Assembly: GCF_022605725.1 (NCBI RefSeq)
Contig: NC_065554.1
Coordinates: 22,029,100-22,093,099 of the forward strand
Length of the DNA: 64,000 bases
Direction of reading: 5' to 3'
DNA from: Anthonomus grandis grandis
Taxonomy: Eukaryota; Arthropoda; Insecta; Coleoptera; Curculionidae
The translations under genes and the position numbers were made by a program. Below the pieces are notes generated by a model that ran no database searches, was not told the origin of the DNA, and saw only the letters and a program-made list of their open reading frames with translations. This document shows, in pieces, positions 24,360-36,409 of this stretch. Numbering within the stretch: the stretch's first letter is position 1; every line of letters starts with the position of its first letter.

Positions 24360-26190
24360 TATCGGGTAGACCATTTTACTATAAGCACCCAAATTGCTCC
24401 GAAAATAAGGAAGATACAAAAAAATTGCTGAGACAAAGCTTGTGCAGGTCAGAAAGGTACATGTGTCTATGAAAATAGTTTTGACTTTGAGGTCGTTTTC
24501 AAGTTCAATAGGATTAATAATGTCAAGGTAAATAGGAATACCTATTCTTGTAACGCATTTAAAAAGAGCGGGAAGTTTTACGTTTATAAGTATATTACAG
24601 ACTTTATTATCGTAACCTTGAGGTCAAATCAAGGTCAAATTTCAAACACTGCTTTTAACTAGCCTGCAAATTAAGCTGATATAACCTCTTTAGATTTTTA
24701 TTTGTGTTTTTTAACAACGACGAGCATGAGATTCCAAGACAAACCTTGAAAAGCACCATACGTGAATTTCACAGGCATTTAAATAGTAGGGATTTCATTT
24801 AAAAAAGGTGCGTTGACCTTAAGTTAACCTTGAAAAAGAACTTCGAAAAGTCAAAATGACCTCCACGAATAAATGCGTGAAACACTTGGAAAATTAAAAA
24901 ATTTATTTACCATTTATTTGTGTTTCTATCTTGAACAACTTTGTTCTTTAACATTTTTCTGTATCTTACTTACTTTCTTGGCCTATGTTAAAATAGCCGA
25001 CAAAGCACCGATATTTTTATCATTCGACTTTATTATTAAGATCAAGATCGATCATTTAAGATACTTGCCTAAATATAAGGGAAAAATGTATATATATTTT
25101 GTATTTTGACTTAATGTCTTTATAATTTTCCTCGTACAATGTAGGTTGGTATCTAGCAAGAAACTATTTCGTATTTAAGGTCTTTTCAAATAAAAGACCA
25201 TAAAGAAATAAAAAAAGGAAGAGAGAAGAGAAAACCGTTCAACTAAAAAAAATCTACTAAAAGTTCTAAAAAAACTGCAAATTGTTTAATTTTTTTTGTT
25301 TTTTTAGACAATTGACTTTATCTTCTAGGCAGTTTAAAATGCGCAAATGGTTTAAATGTTTCCAATTCAAAAATGCTTTTAAAGATCTATGAATGTCTTT
25401 TTTCAGACACTCGTTTTCTAAAAAAAATCCATATTATTATCAAACAATCTTCAGGTGTATGTTCGGCCACAGAATTCCCTAAATCTATTAAAATTGACAG
25501 ATATAAAAGCCTCGAATTTGCATTATAACATCATTTTGAACTTTTCAGAATCGCTATTCTTGGGGATTCGAAAAGATGATAATACACCCGCGATTCATCG
25601 TGATTTTTAATAAAGACGCTCGTTTATAGAGATGATAAGTGACTTAGTTATTTTTGAGAATGTTTTTAGCTTATAATATTATTTGTCACTTGAAGTTTTT
25701 TTTAATAAACTTATGGTGTAAAAATGTCGTACGGATCCAGCCCTGTCTACTCCTCATCGAAAATTCAAGTTAAGCCCTTATTCGCGGAGGCTGCCGTATA
25801 AATGAATGGATTAACACATTCTCAAGGAACTTTATCTCGTTCACATATAAGAGAAGTGCCTCTTTCTAATCGACTTTTCGCCCCCTCCGACTCTGATAAA
25901 AAAGTGCTGAATTCCAACACTTAGCCGGGAACAGGTGATTTCGTTTTAAGGTTATGCTTCGACGTAATAATTTTTTACCTGACTGCGGCATTAAATCGCT
26001 TAATTGGAGTATTTGAAGCGTATGAGTGTCGTATTTTTATGAATGATAGAATAAAGACAGCTTTAATTTGCAATTTCTATTTCAAACACCATCAGTAATA
26101 CGTTCATTGTTTTATTAGTCATATTTATTTTTTGATGATTCGTAATGTATTGTGCAGAATTAATATCAGTAGTTTGGTGGGTTTGTGGTA
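24360..26190. other. No recognised gene
   Basis: AT-rich. A less AT-rich block at about 25550-26030 is non-repetitive and might be conserved non-coding DNA. Its function is not known. Confidence 0.3.
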
Positions 26191-26409
26191 GATTTAAAAT
26201 TCAAGTTTGTTGATATTTTTTGAAATAAGCACATCACGAAAAGGCAACCTTTCATATTTTTTTTCCTTAATTTTGAACGATATATTTGTGTGAAGAGAGT
26301 TTATAGAAATGACAATATCCACTAATTCTACATCATTGCAGTAATAGAGAAGACTGTAGAAAACCACATAAGCCAAAGTGAAGAAAAGAAATAAATTAAC
26401 AAAGTAAAC

Positions 26410-26760
26410 AAAGATCTAAAACAGGGCTGCTGCCTTTCTCAAACTGTTCTTAAGATCTACTTGGAATGAGCTCTTAGACAGTGGAAGCAGAAATGTAAAG
26501 GAATAGGCATTCCACTTAACAACAATCAGACTTGATATACATTGTGTTTTGCTGATGACCAAGTGGTAATAACTCAGGATCAAGACGAGTACATGGCACG
26601 AAAATTCATAGAGTAGTACAGAAAATGGGAGTTGAAGGTAAATATAGAAAAGACAGAGACCATGTGCATTGGAGAAATACAACAGGATTTAATATTAAAA
26701 AGTAGAGAAAAAATAAGACAATATAAAGAAAATCAATAACTAGGCTTAACATAATACAGG
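26410..26760 (+). pseudogene. Endonuclease-reverse transcriptase fragment (palm and C-terminal flank)
   Basis: The plus strand reads LKQGCCLSQTVLKIYLE near 26416 and KCKGIGIPLNNNQT after it. At about 26537 comes TLCFADDQVVITQDQDEYM, the catalytic FADD box. NIEKTETMCIGEIQQD follows to about 26690. Three or more stops interrupt it. Upstream and downstream parts are not recognisable. It is a degenerate LINE fragment. The 29655-29900 fragment is from the same kind of protein and orientation but is not proved to be the same insertion. Confidence 0.78.
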
Positions 26761-29650
26761 ATGGCAATCGATGTTGAACGGAATCTTATGGGACCAGACA
26801 GTATCCAAAATAAATAAGTATGGTAAATGAAAGAAAGAACAGAACGAATGTTGAATGCTTTGGAAATATATCTATAAATATATTACCTATTTTCTATGCA
26901 AATGAACGTCTCAAAATGTTGCATGTTATAACTTTTGTTGTTTGGCAAAAATTAGGATTCTCTGGCTTAAATATAAAATGATATGTGTTTTTTAATAAAA
27001 AAAAATTAATTATCTGAAAATTAAAATATGACTAGTAAGATTTTGGTGTTTTATCAGTTATTAAGAGAAAATTTTGACTTAAAATATCTCATTTGACAAA
27101 ATTAAATGCGATTAACTGATTAGAGTTATTTATTTTACGAGTCATAAAGTGACAATTTTAGCTTAAAAATATGACCTATGACTATAGGCTTTTTATTACT
27201 ATGTTTGACCAAAATTTAGTTTAACGATAAAAAAAATTATGGTGAGAAAATTACTAGTAATTTCTTTTACAATTAATGAATTTGAAATATCGCTGCATAT
27301 ATATAAAATGTTGATTGATGATACTTTGACATGCCAAAGACCATTGGGACCAAGAACTTTTATTTGACGTTAACTAGAGTAGTCATAGATATAAAGTTTA
27401 GGTTTTTATGTTTGATCAACATGAGAGAAACAAAATTTGAGGAAGATTTTGCACTAAAACTTAAGCCTCTTTAAGATATGAGAGTTCTTCCCAGGGGGTT
27501 CTGTGACATTCAGAAGGCCTGTGACTGTGTTGTTTTATACCTTAAAGTTTCTAACTGCTTCTATATTTAATATCATATGTATTAACAGGAGAGTGCTGCG
27601 ACTTTTAGAAGGCCTTTGACTATGCGGCTTTATGTCTTAGAATCTTTGACTTATATAGCTTCTATATATCATAGAGAAGTCGAGGGAGCTCTTTAATTCC
27701 TTGAAGTTTTTGATCGTGTCTATATTCTATTAAATAGCACCTAATAGAGTACTTAAGTAGTTTATTTAGTAGTATATTTGTAAATTTTTACACCTGTAGG
27801 TTCCTATACCTGTAGCACAATTATATATTCAGGTGTCTGCGACTTTTGATTATGTATACCATATAGATGACGAGTTTTTTAGTATAGCTATTTAGTGTCT
27901 AGATAAAAAAGATTTCTGAGTGATAATTTTTCGAATCAAATTTTATGTTTTAAATAAAATATACTATGTTTTAAAAAAAATATAAGCTCTATCCCTAATA
28001 ACATATTTTATTGCGTATGTTAAGAGTATTTTGATTTATTTATAAATGCTGAATCGGAATGCAGAAGTCTCTCAATATTTCGACAAAAGAAAATTTTACA
28101 TGCTGAGAATGTATTGGAAATTGCTGATATACATTTCCCAATAATCTTTGAATACATCTTTTAGTTTAGAATCTTATAATAATTATTAGAAGATATAAAG
28201 TTGTTTATTTAAACTCTTTATCTTTGATTAACAAAGCAAACCATTTATAATTTCTCTATAAGGATTGTAAATTCTAATTTTTTTTTTAATTTGGAAAAGT
28301 ATTAAACATGAAGTTTTTACCATAATTTGTAGCCTAAATAAATAAAATTTTCTAAATTATGTTTTGATTTATTGATTAAAATAAACCAAAAACTACTTAT
28401 ATAAATGAAGCAAAAAAAATGTAAAATAAAAATTATTATTTATTTCCAGATCAACAAAAAAAAATAGGAAAAACCTTCGAACCAGTTAATTAATCAAAGA
28501 GTTTTAAATATAAAAACGGTACTAGAAAACATTTTAAAAAAACCTCACGTATAGTAAACGGGAATCTTTTTATTATTATGAAAAAAAAATCCTTTTTCCT
28601 TCCATTATGACCACATTTCTTTATAAAAATGTATATAGAATGATTTTTTTATAATTTTCGATCAAGTACTTGCTTAGAAAATTGAAAAAATGAAGAGAAA
28701 ACAATTAACAAACATTTTTCTTTTAAAAATGCAAAAAGTTTGTTTATATAGCAAGATATAATTTCTTCTTACAAAAATATGTAAACTATAAACATGATAT
28801 TTGAAAAAATATAATAAATACAAATTTTAGAAATATTTTTGTCATAAATTTATAATTGTCTCAATGCGAAAGATCTTAAACTAATTCTAAGCATATTCAA
28901 AAAATTTTTCCAAACATTAAGCTTTTGAAAATATAAACCGTCAGCTAAATCGGCAAAATTCAAAAAATAATAAAAAATATCAAAATATATAAATGAAACC
29001 CACTTAGATAGAAAAAAATGTAACTTAGAATTTGAATAACTTTTTTTTTTTTAAATGTGTTTTTGATTTTTATGAAAACTTAATTTGAAACTTTTTACTA
29101 GTGGCCAAATTAATTTTTTTTTCCTGTATATTGAGCAGGAAGAGTAAAGTTTTTTGCCATATATAAATGAAAGAAAAAAAAATTTTTTGTTATATTTTAT
29201 AAATGAAAAAAAAATATTATTACCATTGAATGTTATTTTTTTTTCAAGAAACTTAAATTAAAAATATCATAGAAAAAACCTTATAGCAAAACTTTTAATT
29301 TTCTATGGAGAATTAAAAAAAAATTAGGCAATGCTGCTTCTTACATAAATTATATATAAATATTTTTAAACATTAAAAAAAAACTTCGCAGATTTTTTGG
29401 AAAAAAGTGAATACTGCATAAATTAAATATGAAAAACTTATTTTTGCCAAAAATTATTATCTGATAAAAAATGTATTTAATATATATATAGACAAAATAG
29501 TTCTACAAGCAAGAAACATAAATCACATCGTAAGAGACAGAATATTTATACTTTAAAATTTGGAAAATGCAATGATTAAAATAAAAGAAATAAAAAAAAT
29601 GTAAAAGGTGTAAATAATTTAGTTTAAATAAAGATTATTGTATATAGATG
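26761..29650. other. Very AT-rich desert with reverse-transcriptase-motif scraps at 27480-27690
   Basis: Within 27480-27690 two successive units of about 110 bp each contain a decayed KAFD-like motif (IQKACDCVVLYL near 27508 and KAFDYAALCL near 27605, with a stop before the second). From 27900 to 29650 the sequence is almost entirely A/T with poly-A and poly-T runs, and I see no gene. Confidence 0.4.
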
Positions 29651-29654
29651 TTGT

Positions 29655-29895
29655 ATAGGTATTGTATATATGTTCAGAGGATGCAGATGATAGACTCCCG
29701 AAACAAATTATAAACTGGTCACCTTCTGGTCGAAGAAAACGTAAAGAACCAAGAAAAAACTGGAGACAAGGCATCGATAGGGATATAAGAGAAAGAGGTG
29801 TGGAAGAGTACCTATGTAGAGACAGAAAAGGATGGCGGCTAGGAATCGGAAGACGTCGTAGAATAAATAATTATTATAAACCGGTATACACATAC
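29655..29895 (+). pseudogene. Endonuclease-reverse transcriptase C-terminal tail fragment
   Basis: The plus-strand frame from about 29668 reads DADDRLPKQIINWSPSGRRK, then EPRKNWRQGIDRDIRERGVE and RDRKGWRLGIGRRRR, ending at a stop near 29922. This arginine-rich ending (W-x-P-x-GRRKR-x-x-PRK-W) is the typical C-terminus of an insect endonuclease-reverse transcriptase. Only about 75 residues remain, with no frameshift inside them. Confidence 0.75.
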
Positions 29896-29980
29896 AATAA
29901 CTTGATCTTATTTGGCGAGTAGGAATCCTTCTGTCTCTAGATTTAGGCTTCCTTATTGGAGCCATCTATAGCTGAGGTCT

Positions 29981-30005
29981 ATTTATTTATTTATTTATTT
30001 ATTTA
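29981..30005. repeat. (ATTT)n tail of the LINE to its right
   Basis: About six ATTT units. On the minus strand this is an (AAAT)n tail directly after the 3' UTR of the LINE occupying 30006-33133, as expected for a target-primed insertion. Confidence 0.9.
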
Positions 30006-30254
30006 AGTACAAGGCTCTCCTACAGATAGACTAAGCAATCCAATAACAGGAAAGCACAAAGTATCTTATGAATTTAAATACAAGTAAGCGCTTTGCCAAA
30101 CATTACATTTTCACCAAACCTAACAAATACACCAAGCAATATAAATCTAACTGACTTATTTAATAGTATCTCTTATAAACAATAAAGAAGCATATATACA
30201 TAAGAATAATGACAATAAGGAAAAAAAGGACAATATTTATCGTTGTTTGCGAAA

Positions 30255-33106
30255 TTAGGTAGAATTCTTTAAATATCGCTTAAATGATGCCATACTGGAG
30301 AAAAATATATCATTATTCAAATTAGTTTCTTGGGAATTATTAGAACTACGGGCGCATCTGAACAATGGAGAGTTAGACAGATAGTTTGAAGAATATGTTG
30401 AGATGCTAAAGGTCGATCTATTACGCAAAATATAAGGATTAACGTTGATGTGTAAATTATCCAGACAGAAAGGGCAGTCTATTAAATTATTAATAATTTT
30501 ATAAATCAATATTAAATCAAAACTGCTTCTACGACTCTCTAAGGGCTACATACCATAAAATTTTAAGTTATCATAGTAAGTAAAAAAATGTTTTGGTCTA
30601 TTAAAGCGAAAATTTACTATATTTACAAACTTGCGTTGAACTTTTTCAATTTGGTCAATATATTTGTGATACATCGGGTTCCAAGCCACTGTCGCATATT
30701 CTATAGTAGGTTTAACGAATGCATTATATAATAATATTAATGATGATTGATTACTAAAACCCTTTGTAATTCGAGATATAAAACCTAGATTTTTTAGAGC
30801 TTTCTGAACAATGTTTTCTATATGAACGTCGAAGAGCAGTCTGGAATCCAACGTCACACTTAAATCCTTAATAAACTCCACATACTTCAAGATAGTGCCC
30901 CCGAGATAGACATCACATTTGTTTTGTGTCTGAGATAGTTTTCTGCTAAAAAGTATAGAATTACATTTTTGTGGATTAATAAATAATTTATTTAAGGTAC
31001 AGTACCTTTCAAAATTTGCAAGATCAGATTGCAGGGCACGAAAATCTGATACCTTCTTAATTGTTGTAAGGATTTTTAGGTCATCTGCATATGCAAGATA
31101 TCTACAGGTAGAGAAACATTGACCAATGTCATTTAAGAAAATTGAAAACAAAATCGGTCCCAAATGAGAACCTTGCGGTACTTCTGAAGTTACGGTTGTA
31201 CAAGAAGACTTTGCTCCATTTATGACAACGTACTGAGAGCGATTTGTTAGATAACTTTTAATGAGTTTGAGCAGGGCCCCGCGCACACCGAAATTCTCCA
31301 ACCTCACGAATAGTATAGGATGATGTACCTTATCAAAAGCCTTGTAAAAGTCGGTGTACACGGCAAAAGTTTCCAGACCACTATCCATACTTTCGTTTAT
31401 ACTCTGAATAAGTGGTATTAAGTTGGTTATTACCGATCTTTTTTGGAAAAAGCCATGTTGGTTAACATTAATAGCTTCTTTGACCTTAAAGAATAATTGT
31501 TTTAACAGCAAAGATTCAAAAAGTTTACCAAAGTGACTAAGTGGGAAATAGGCCGGTAACTCCGTACATAAGTTTTTTCTCCAGATTTAAATACTGGCAC
31601 AATTTGAGCTGTTTTCCAAATATTAGGAAAAATGCCGCTGGATAAACATTGATTATACAAAATATGCAAACGCTCGCACAAGCTAGAACAAGACTTCAAA
31701 AAAAATGAAGGAAAACCGTCTGGGCCAGGTCCCTTTTTAGGATCCATAGATGTAAGTGCGGATTTAATGTCGTTTATATTAATATTGTTAATCTTGACAT
31801 TGACTAGGCTCAATTAAAGTTGGTGTATCAGAAGGTTCAAACACTCCACTAAAATACTTAGAAAAAAGTTCACTAATGTCAACACAATTCGAAGCTTCCT
31901 GATCATTAAATTTCATTTTTATTGGTAAGCTTTTAGTGTTTTTTTTGTTGTGAAAAAATGACCAGAAATATTTAACGTCTTTGACAATGTTTATTTCTGT
32001 TTTATAAATATAATCTTTGTAATCATTGCGTATATTAATCTTTACTGTTTTGCGTAAATTTGAAAAGTTCTCGTAATCACATTGTCTTTGGTATAGTTTC
32101 CACTTTTATGTGCCTTTAATTTATTTTTAATTAGATTGAATGTGTGTTTGGAAAACCATAGATGGTATTGTCCCTTATTGATCTTAATTCTAGGGATGTG
32201 GTTAATAACAATGTTATCTAAAACTGTATAAAAACATGCAATGTTAATATTTTCATCTTTAGATGGAAATAATTTGTCCCAATGAGTAGAAATAATAATT
32301 TCATTGATAGTGTCGTAATTGGCATTATTAAATTTTAACTTGGTATATGAAATACTAACAATTTTTTTCTCCGATATCAAATTAACATTTATATCCAAAG
32401 ACATGTGATGGCTATCTTCAGGGACAAATGGATCCATACTTTTATTTACAATAACTTTTGTAGAATTAGAAATAATAAGATCCAGAATTTTATCACGAGC
32501 ATTAAAGACGTGATTAAATTGCTTTAGAATATTAAAGTAAAAAGCATCAGAAAATGCTTTGCTGCAAGGATCAATGGCGTTAATAGGCAATAAATCCTTA
32601 ACATTCGATTTTTGTGACCATATTAAATTAGGTAGATTAAAGTCACCCATTATTAAAAAATAACTATTAATATTAGTGCTTATAATATTTTCTAGTTTAG
32701 ACAAAAAGTTTAGTTAGTTATTTACTGCCGCATGAGGTGGAATATAAACAGTGCATATAAATAATTTTCTGCGCCCCTCTAAAGTAACGCTCACCCATAT
32801 GTCTTCGATTATTGTGTTAGAATTACACCACTTAGAGACAAGTTCCGTGTAGTATACGTCACGAATCGCCAATAAGACACCGCCACCATCACTTTTGCCA
32901 CTAATGTTAGCGTTCCAATCAAGTCTAAAAACGTTATAGTTGTTGGGAAACAGCTCCGAGTCCAGAACGTTGGGATTTAACCAAGACTCGGTTATTGAGA
33001 TACAGTCGTATAGACAGGTGCAGGCAGACTGATAAAAGTCTACTGTCTTTGTCCTAAGGCCTCTGGTGTTTTGGTAGTAAATAAAAAATTGCTGAGATGA
33101 AGTCAT
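30255..33106 (-). pseudogene. LINE ORF2: APE endonuclease plus reverse transcriptase, five lesions
   Basis: A likely start ATG is at 33106 (an upstream in-frame extension reaches 33133). The endonuclease domain begins with FFIYYQNTRGLRTK and contains ITESWLNP, IPPHAAVNN and FLIMGDFNLPNL. A lone TAA near 32714 lies in the same frame between them. A frameshift near 32050 leads into a linker, and a second near 31812 leads into DPKKGPGPDGFPSFFLK. A third near 31540, inside YRPISHL, leads to the RT palm: QHGFFQKRS, TDFYKAFDKVHH, PQGSHLGPILFSIFLND and YLAYADDLKIL. The thumb has FVKPTIEYATVAWNP. An in-frame TAG near 30548 precedes the C-terminal NNLIDCPFCLDNL domain, which stops at 30255. The protein would nick target DNA and copy the element's RNA. 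This copy cannot make it whole. Confidence 0.9.
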
Positions 33107-33133
33107 TAAAAAAAAAGTTGTAAGTTGCCACAA

Positions 33134-35270
33134 GAAATTACAAAAGTACTAATTAGAAGATATGGTTTATAGTGATGCTAGCACGGAAGACAGAGTGTGC
33201 TCATTAATAATATTAATGAGCTATGTTTACGTCATCCTGATGAACCATGCTATAGTATCTTAGTATCGTTAATTATTTGTCTGCAGTACAACTAGGCTTA
33301 TGTAAGTAAAATATGTATTGGTGTGATGAATTCATATTGAGTTACTTATTTTATTGGGTATTACGTCACTTATAGCAAAAATCAATTTAGAAATTACTAT
33401 CTTACACGCTCAAAAATTGAAATATAATACATGAATAAGTCTATTTTCTTCTTTTTTTACTGTTTTTCAAGCTGTTCTCTTGCAGTTTTATAGTTGATTT
33501 TTATATTTTGATTAATATCGAGATACTTGTATGTTATTTCTTTATTCTTTAAGACAGCATTTTTTATATGCATTGTTTTACTTTTGTCAGTGTCAGATGT
33601 CATTTAGATAACCTTGCTGCTGCTTGTCGTTGAGTTTGCGTCTTTTTATGTCATCTATGTAGAATAGATGGTATATTGTATGAAGTTAATCGCCTAAATT
33701 CTTGATGATGAACCCATAGTTAGTGTCGGTTAGTGTTTGATAATAGGTTTAGGTACAGGCACAACTTGTTCTTCGACTCAGTTTATATTTTGCTTTTTAT
33801 ATGCTGCTCTAGCAGTACATTTCTTGCACTAAATTACCATACCAACTTATCATTAGAATTTTCATTAATAAATTAATTAACAACAAATTTAGAGTCCTCA
33901 GCGAAACACGCAAAATCTCCTAGAGTTATTAATAAATTAGCAGGCAAGTGGCCCAATTTGCTGGCGGAATAAACCAACTTTGATTTTCCGCGTACCGGAC
34001 CCCTTATTTATAATTTACAGGTTGTTTGCATATGCACTAGAAACTAGAACTGATTTCGAGTGCAATATTTAGTTATATACTATCAAACTATCTTAAAGTC
34101 TTATTTAATATAATAAAACGTTAAGTATGAACCGCTGTCATTAGCTTATATTGACATTGTGCGTGTACTTACGCTATTCATGATAAACATTTTAAATTGA
34201 TAAAAGTTTCTTTAATGCCCCATTATTACTCGGCAATGTTTAACCAAACAATTTTAGTTTATTAGACAGAAAATGAACAGATGTCCGATTAAAATAATTA
34301 TTCTGTGTAATTAGGAAGGCCTGTAAATGGGTCAGATTTTAATTTCATGCTTTCTTTAATTAAAATTTAACTGAGCCCTTTTAGCGGTAGGGAAATTAAT
34401 GTAAAGTGATGGGTGTATTAAGCTATTAAAGAGTTATTAAGAGAATAGGAGCAGGTGTAAAATAAGGTATTAGTTCTTTTATGGATTTCTAAGTAGCTTG
34501 AAACAAAGGGGTGCCAGTGATGTAGATGAGAATTTGTTTTAAATATAGAGTAGTTTTTTTGTAAGCGTCTGTTATATAATGAATGAACCATCATTTTGCA
34601 TAATGAACCTAATTAATTCTATATAAGATTTTATTAGGAATTCCGAATAATGAAGAATTGGTTAATAGACAATGAAGGTTTGTAAATCGCCTAATAATTA
34701 TAGGATCTTTAATAATTTATTTGAGACGCAAACAGATAAATTCACTACAATGTACCAAGATTTACCAATCCAATTACCGCTTTACATGTTAAAGAAACTA
34801 AAAATAAAGACAATACTTTATTAAGTACAATCGACGAAACAGATACTCTACTATTGCAATTGACACTTTTTCAAAAAATTTTTCAAGGCACTTTGAATTT
34901 AGTACTGCAAGTGTTACCAAAGCCTTATCTTCGGCAAATTGGTGCAAATTGGGACCTGTTGGTTTTCTGAAATGATATACGGAAAATGTACTAATAGTAA
35001 AAAGATACTTATACTAAAAGATGGAATAATGCATAGGGGAAACGTTAAACAATACATGTTGCACCAGTTCAGGAGAATCAACTATATATTTAGTTTTTGT
35101 GTAAATATATAGGTAATAGCTGTTAATTTCTTCTTGTTTTCGAGAGTTAAGATTTTAAAATAAAATTCGATATTTTTTATAATATTAGTAGTTATATTTA
35201 AATTTTGCCTATAAGATTCCCTATATTTGAGGCAAAATTTAATATTAAATCAGTCAATTGTATAATAAAA
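33134..35270. other. No recognised gene
   Basis: AT-rich DNA. The part adjacent to 33134 may include LINE 5' sequence. I see no gag-type frame, exon or RNA gene. Confidence 0.35.
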
Positions 35271-35279
35271 ACACAGTTT

Positions 35280-36055
35280 TGATTTAGTATTTTTCAAATA
35301 CCTAGATTGCTTATTAATAAGTCTGAGCATTTGTAAGTATTTTGAACCACGTAATTAACATGTTCATTAAATTACCAATTATTATCAAAGAATATATGCA
35401 CTCTGCTTGCAATTAGGTTAATGATTAAGTAATTACAATAAATTTTATTTGTTTTTCTTGTAAAATAGATACGATAGCATTTATCCCAATCGATTAAATT
35501 TAAAATAATTTTCAAGGCGTGTCAAACCCTCTTTTATTAGTAAGCATGGATCCAACTGGAATAAAGCTGTTCAGATCATCTGCATAAAAAGAAAATTTAT
35601 GATTTATAATAATGAAAACAGATTGAGAAATATCATTGATATAGGTGATAAAGAATAAAGGTCTAAGATGAAATCTTTGTGGAACTTCATATATAGTTTT
35701 ATTAATTGACGAAAAACAAATAAAAACACAAAGTCACGGTCGCACAACATGTAATTTTGTATGTTGGTCTCTTAGAGAATAATGGATGAGATTTTTGGAT
35801 AGTTTCATTAATGTAAACATTATTTATTTAGCATAACGGCATCAATTTGAATGTTGTTCTCAATCCATTAATTGGTTAAAATCGATGTTGTTCTAGGGGG
35901 ATCTGACTTTTAATTAATTTAAAAATATATTTATATAGTACAAAGTTTAATTGGCCGATTACTATTTACAACATTTTTTTGATATACAAAAAAAGGACCA
36001 ACCTCAATAATCAAAAGAGGCGTCACAGTAATACGTAAAATATTCAACATTATAT
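35280..36055 (-). pseudogene. Old Jockey-type reverse transcriptase relic
   Basis: On the minus strand, SNRPIKLC near 35960 corresponds to the NYRPI box. Near 35880 comes IPLEQHRF (the QHGF box). At about 35690-35570 the palm reads VPQRFHLRPLFFITYINDIS and FSFYADDLNSF. A C-terminal stretch with CYRIYFTRKTNK and FNEHVNYVVQ runs to about 35340. Stops and shifts are frequent. The transposon at 36056-38290 was inserted near the upstream part of this relic, so the relic predates it. Confidence 0.75.
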
Positions 36056-36092
36056 GAAGGGTACAGGGAAAAAACCAGATATGTCATTTCTT
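36056..36092 (+). repeat. Left TIR of copy 1
   Basis: GAAGGGTACAGGGAAAAAAC followed by a CAGATATGTCA segment. It matches the minus strand of the right end, where the same segment reads CAGGTATGTCA. Confidence 0.85.
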
Positions 36093-36409
36093 TTCACATT
36101 AGAGTAAATTGAATTTTAATGTTCAAAACCAATTATTTTTATTTCCAAAACGAATATAAACATGTAGTTTACATAAAACAGAAGTTAATATTATTATAAA
36201 GTATTATGACTATGGTTTTTTGGTTTAGAAAAACTAAATACGCCTTTATTGCAAAAAAATCTGCATCACTCAGGGTTTTGCAGGAACAAAAGCAGCAATG
36301 TCACCTGAAACCGACAAAAACCAGCTGCTTTTATTTTTGAAATAAAAAGGAATATTTAATTTTTTGGCATTTTTAATATTTATTTATCAACATATTATTA
36401 TAAAGTAAG

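Larger units (their letters stand above)
29981..33133 (-). mobile_element. Jockey-type non-LTR retrotransposon, nearly full ORF2, disabled
   Basis: On the minus strand, endonuclease, reverse transcriptase, C-terminal domain, 3' UTR and an (AAAT)n tail follow one another over 3.15 kb without large deletions. No ORF1 (gag-like, zinc-knuckle) protein is visible upstream of 33133, so the copy is probably 5'-truncated close to the start of ORF2. It has only about two premature stops and three frameshifts, so it is much younger than the relic at 19.2-20.9 kb. Confidence 0.9.

Noticed and set aside
24180..24419. 79-codon minus-strand frame at the putative right end of the MULE-bearing unit
   Set aside because: No family similarity; it overlaps the proposed terminal repeat and is probably non-coding.
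28000..29640. Possible centromeric or satellite DNA
   Set aside because: Very AT-rich but with no repeating unit visible; simple base-composition bias explains it.
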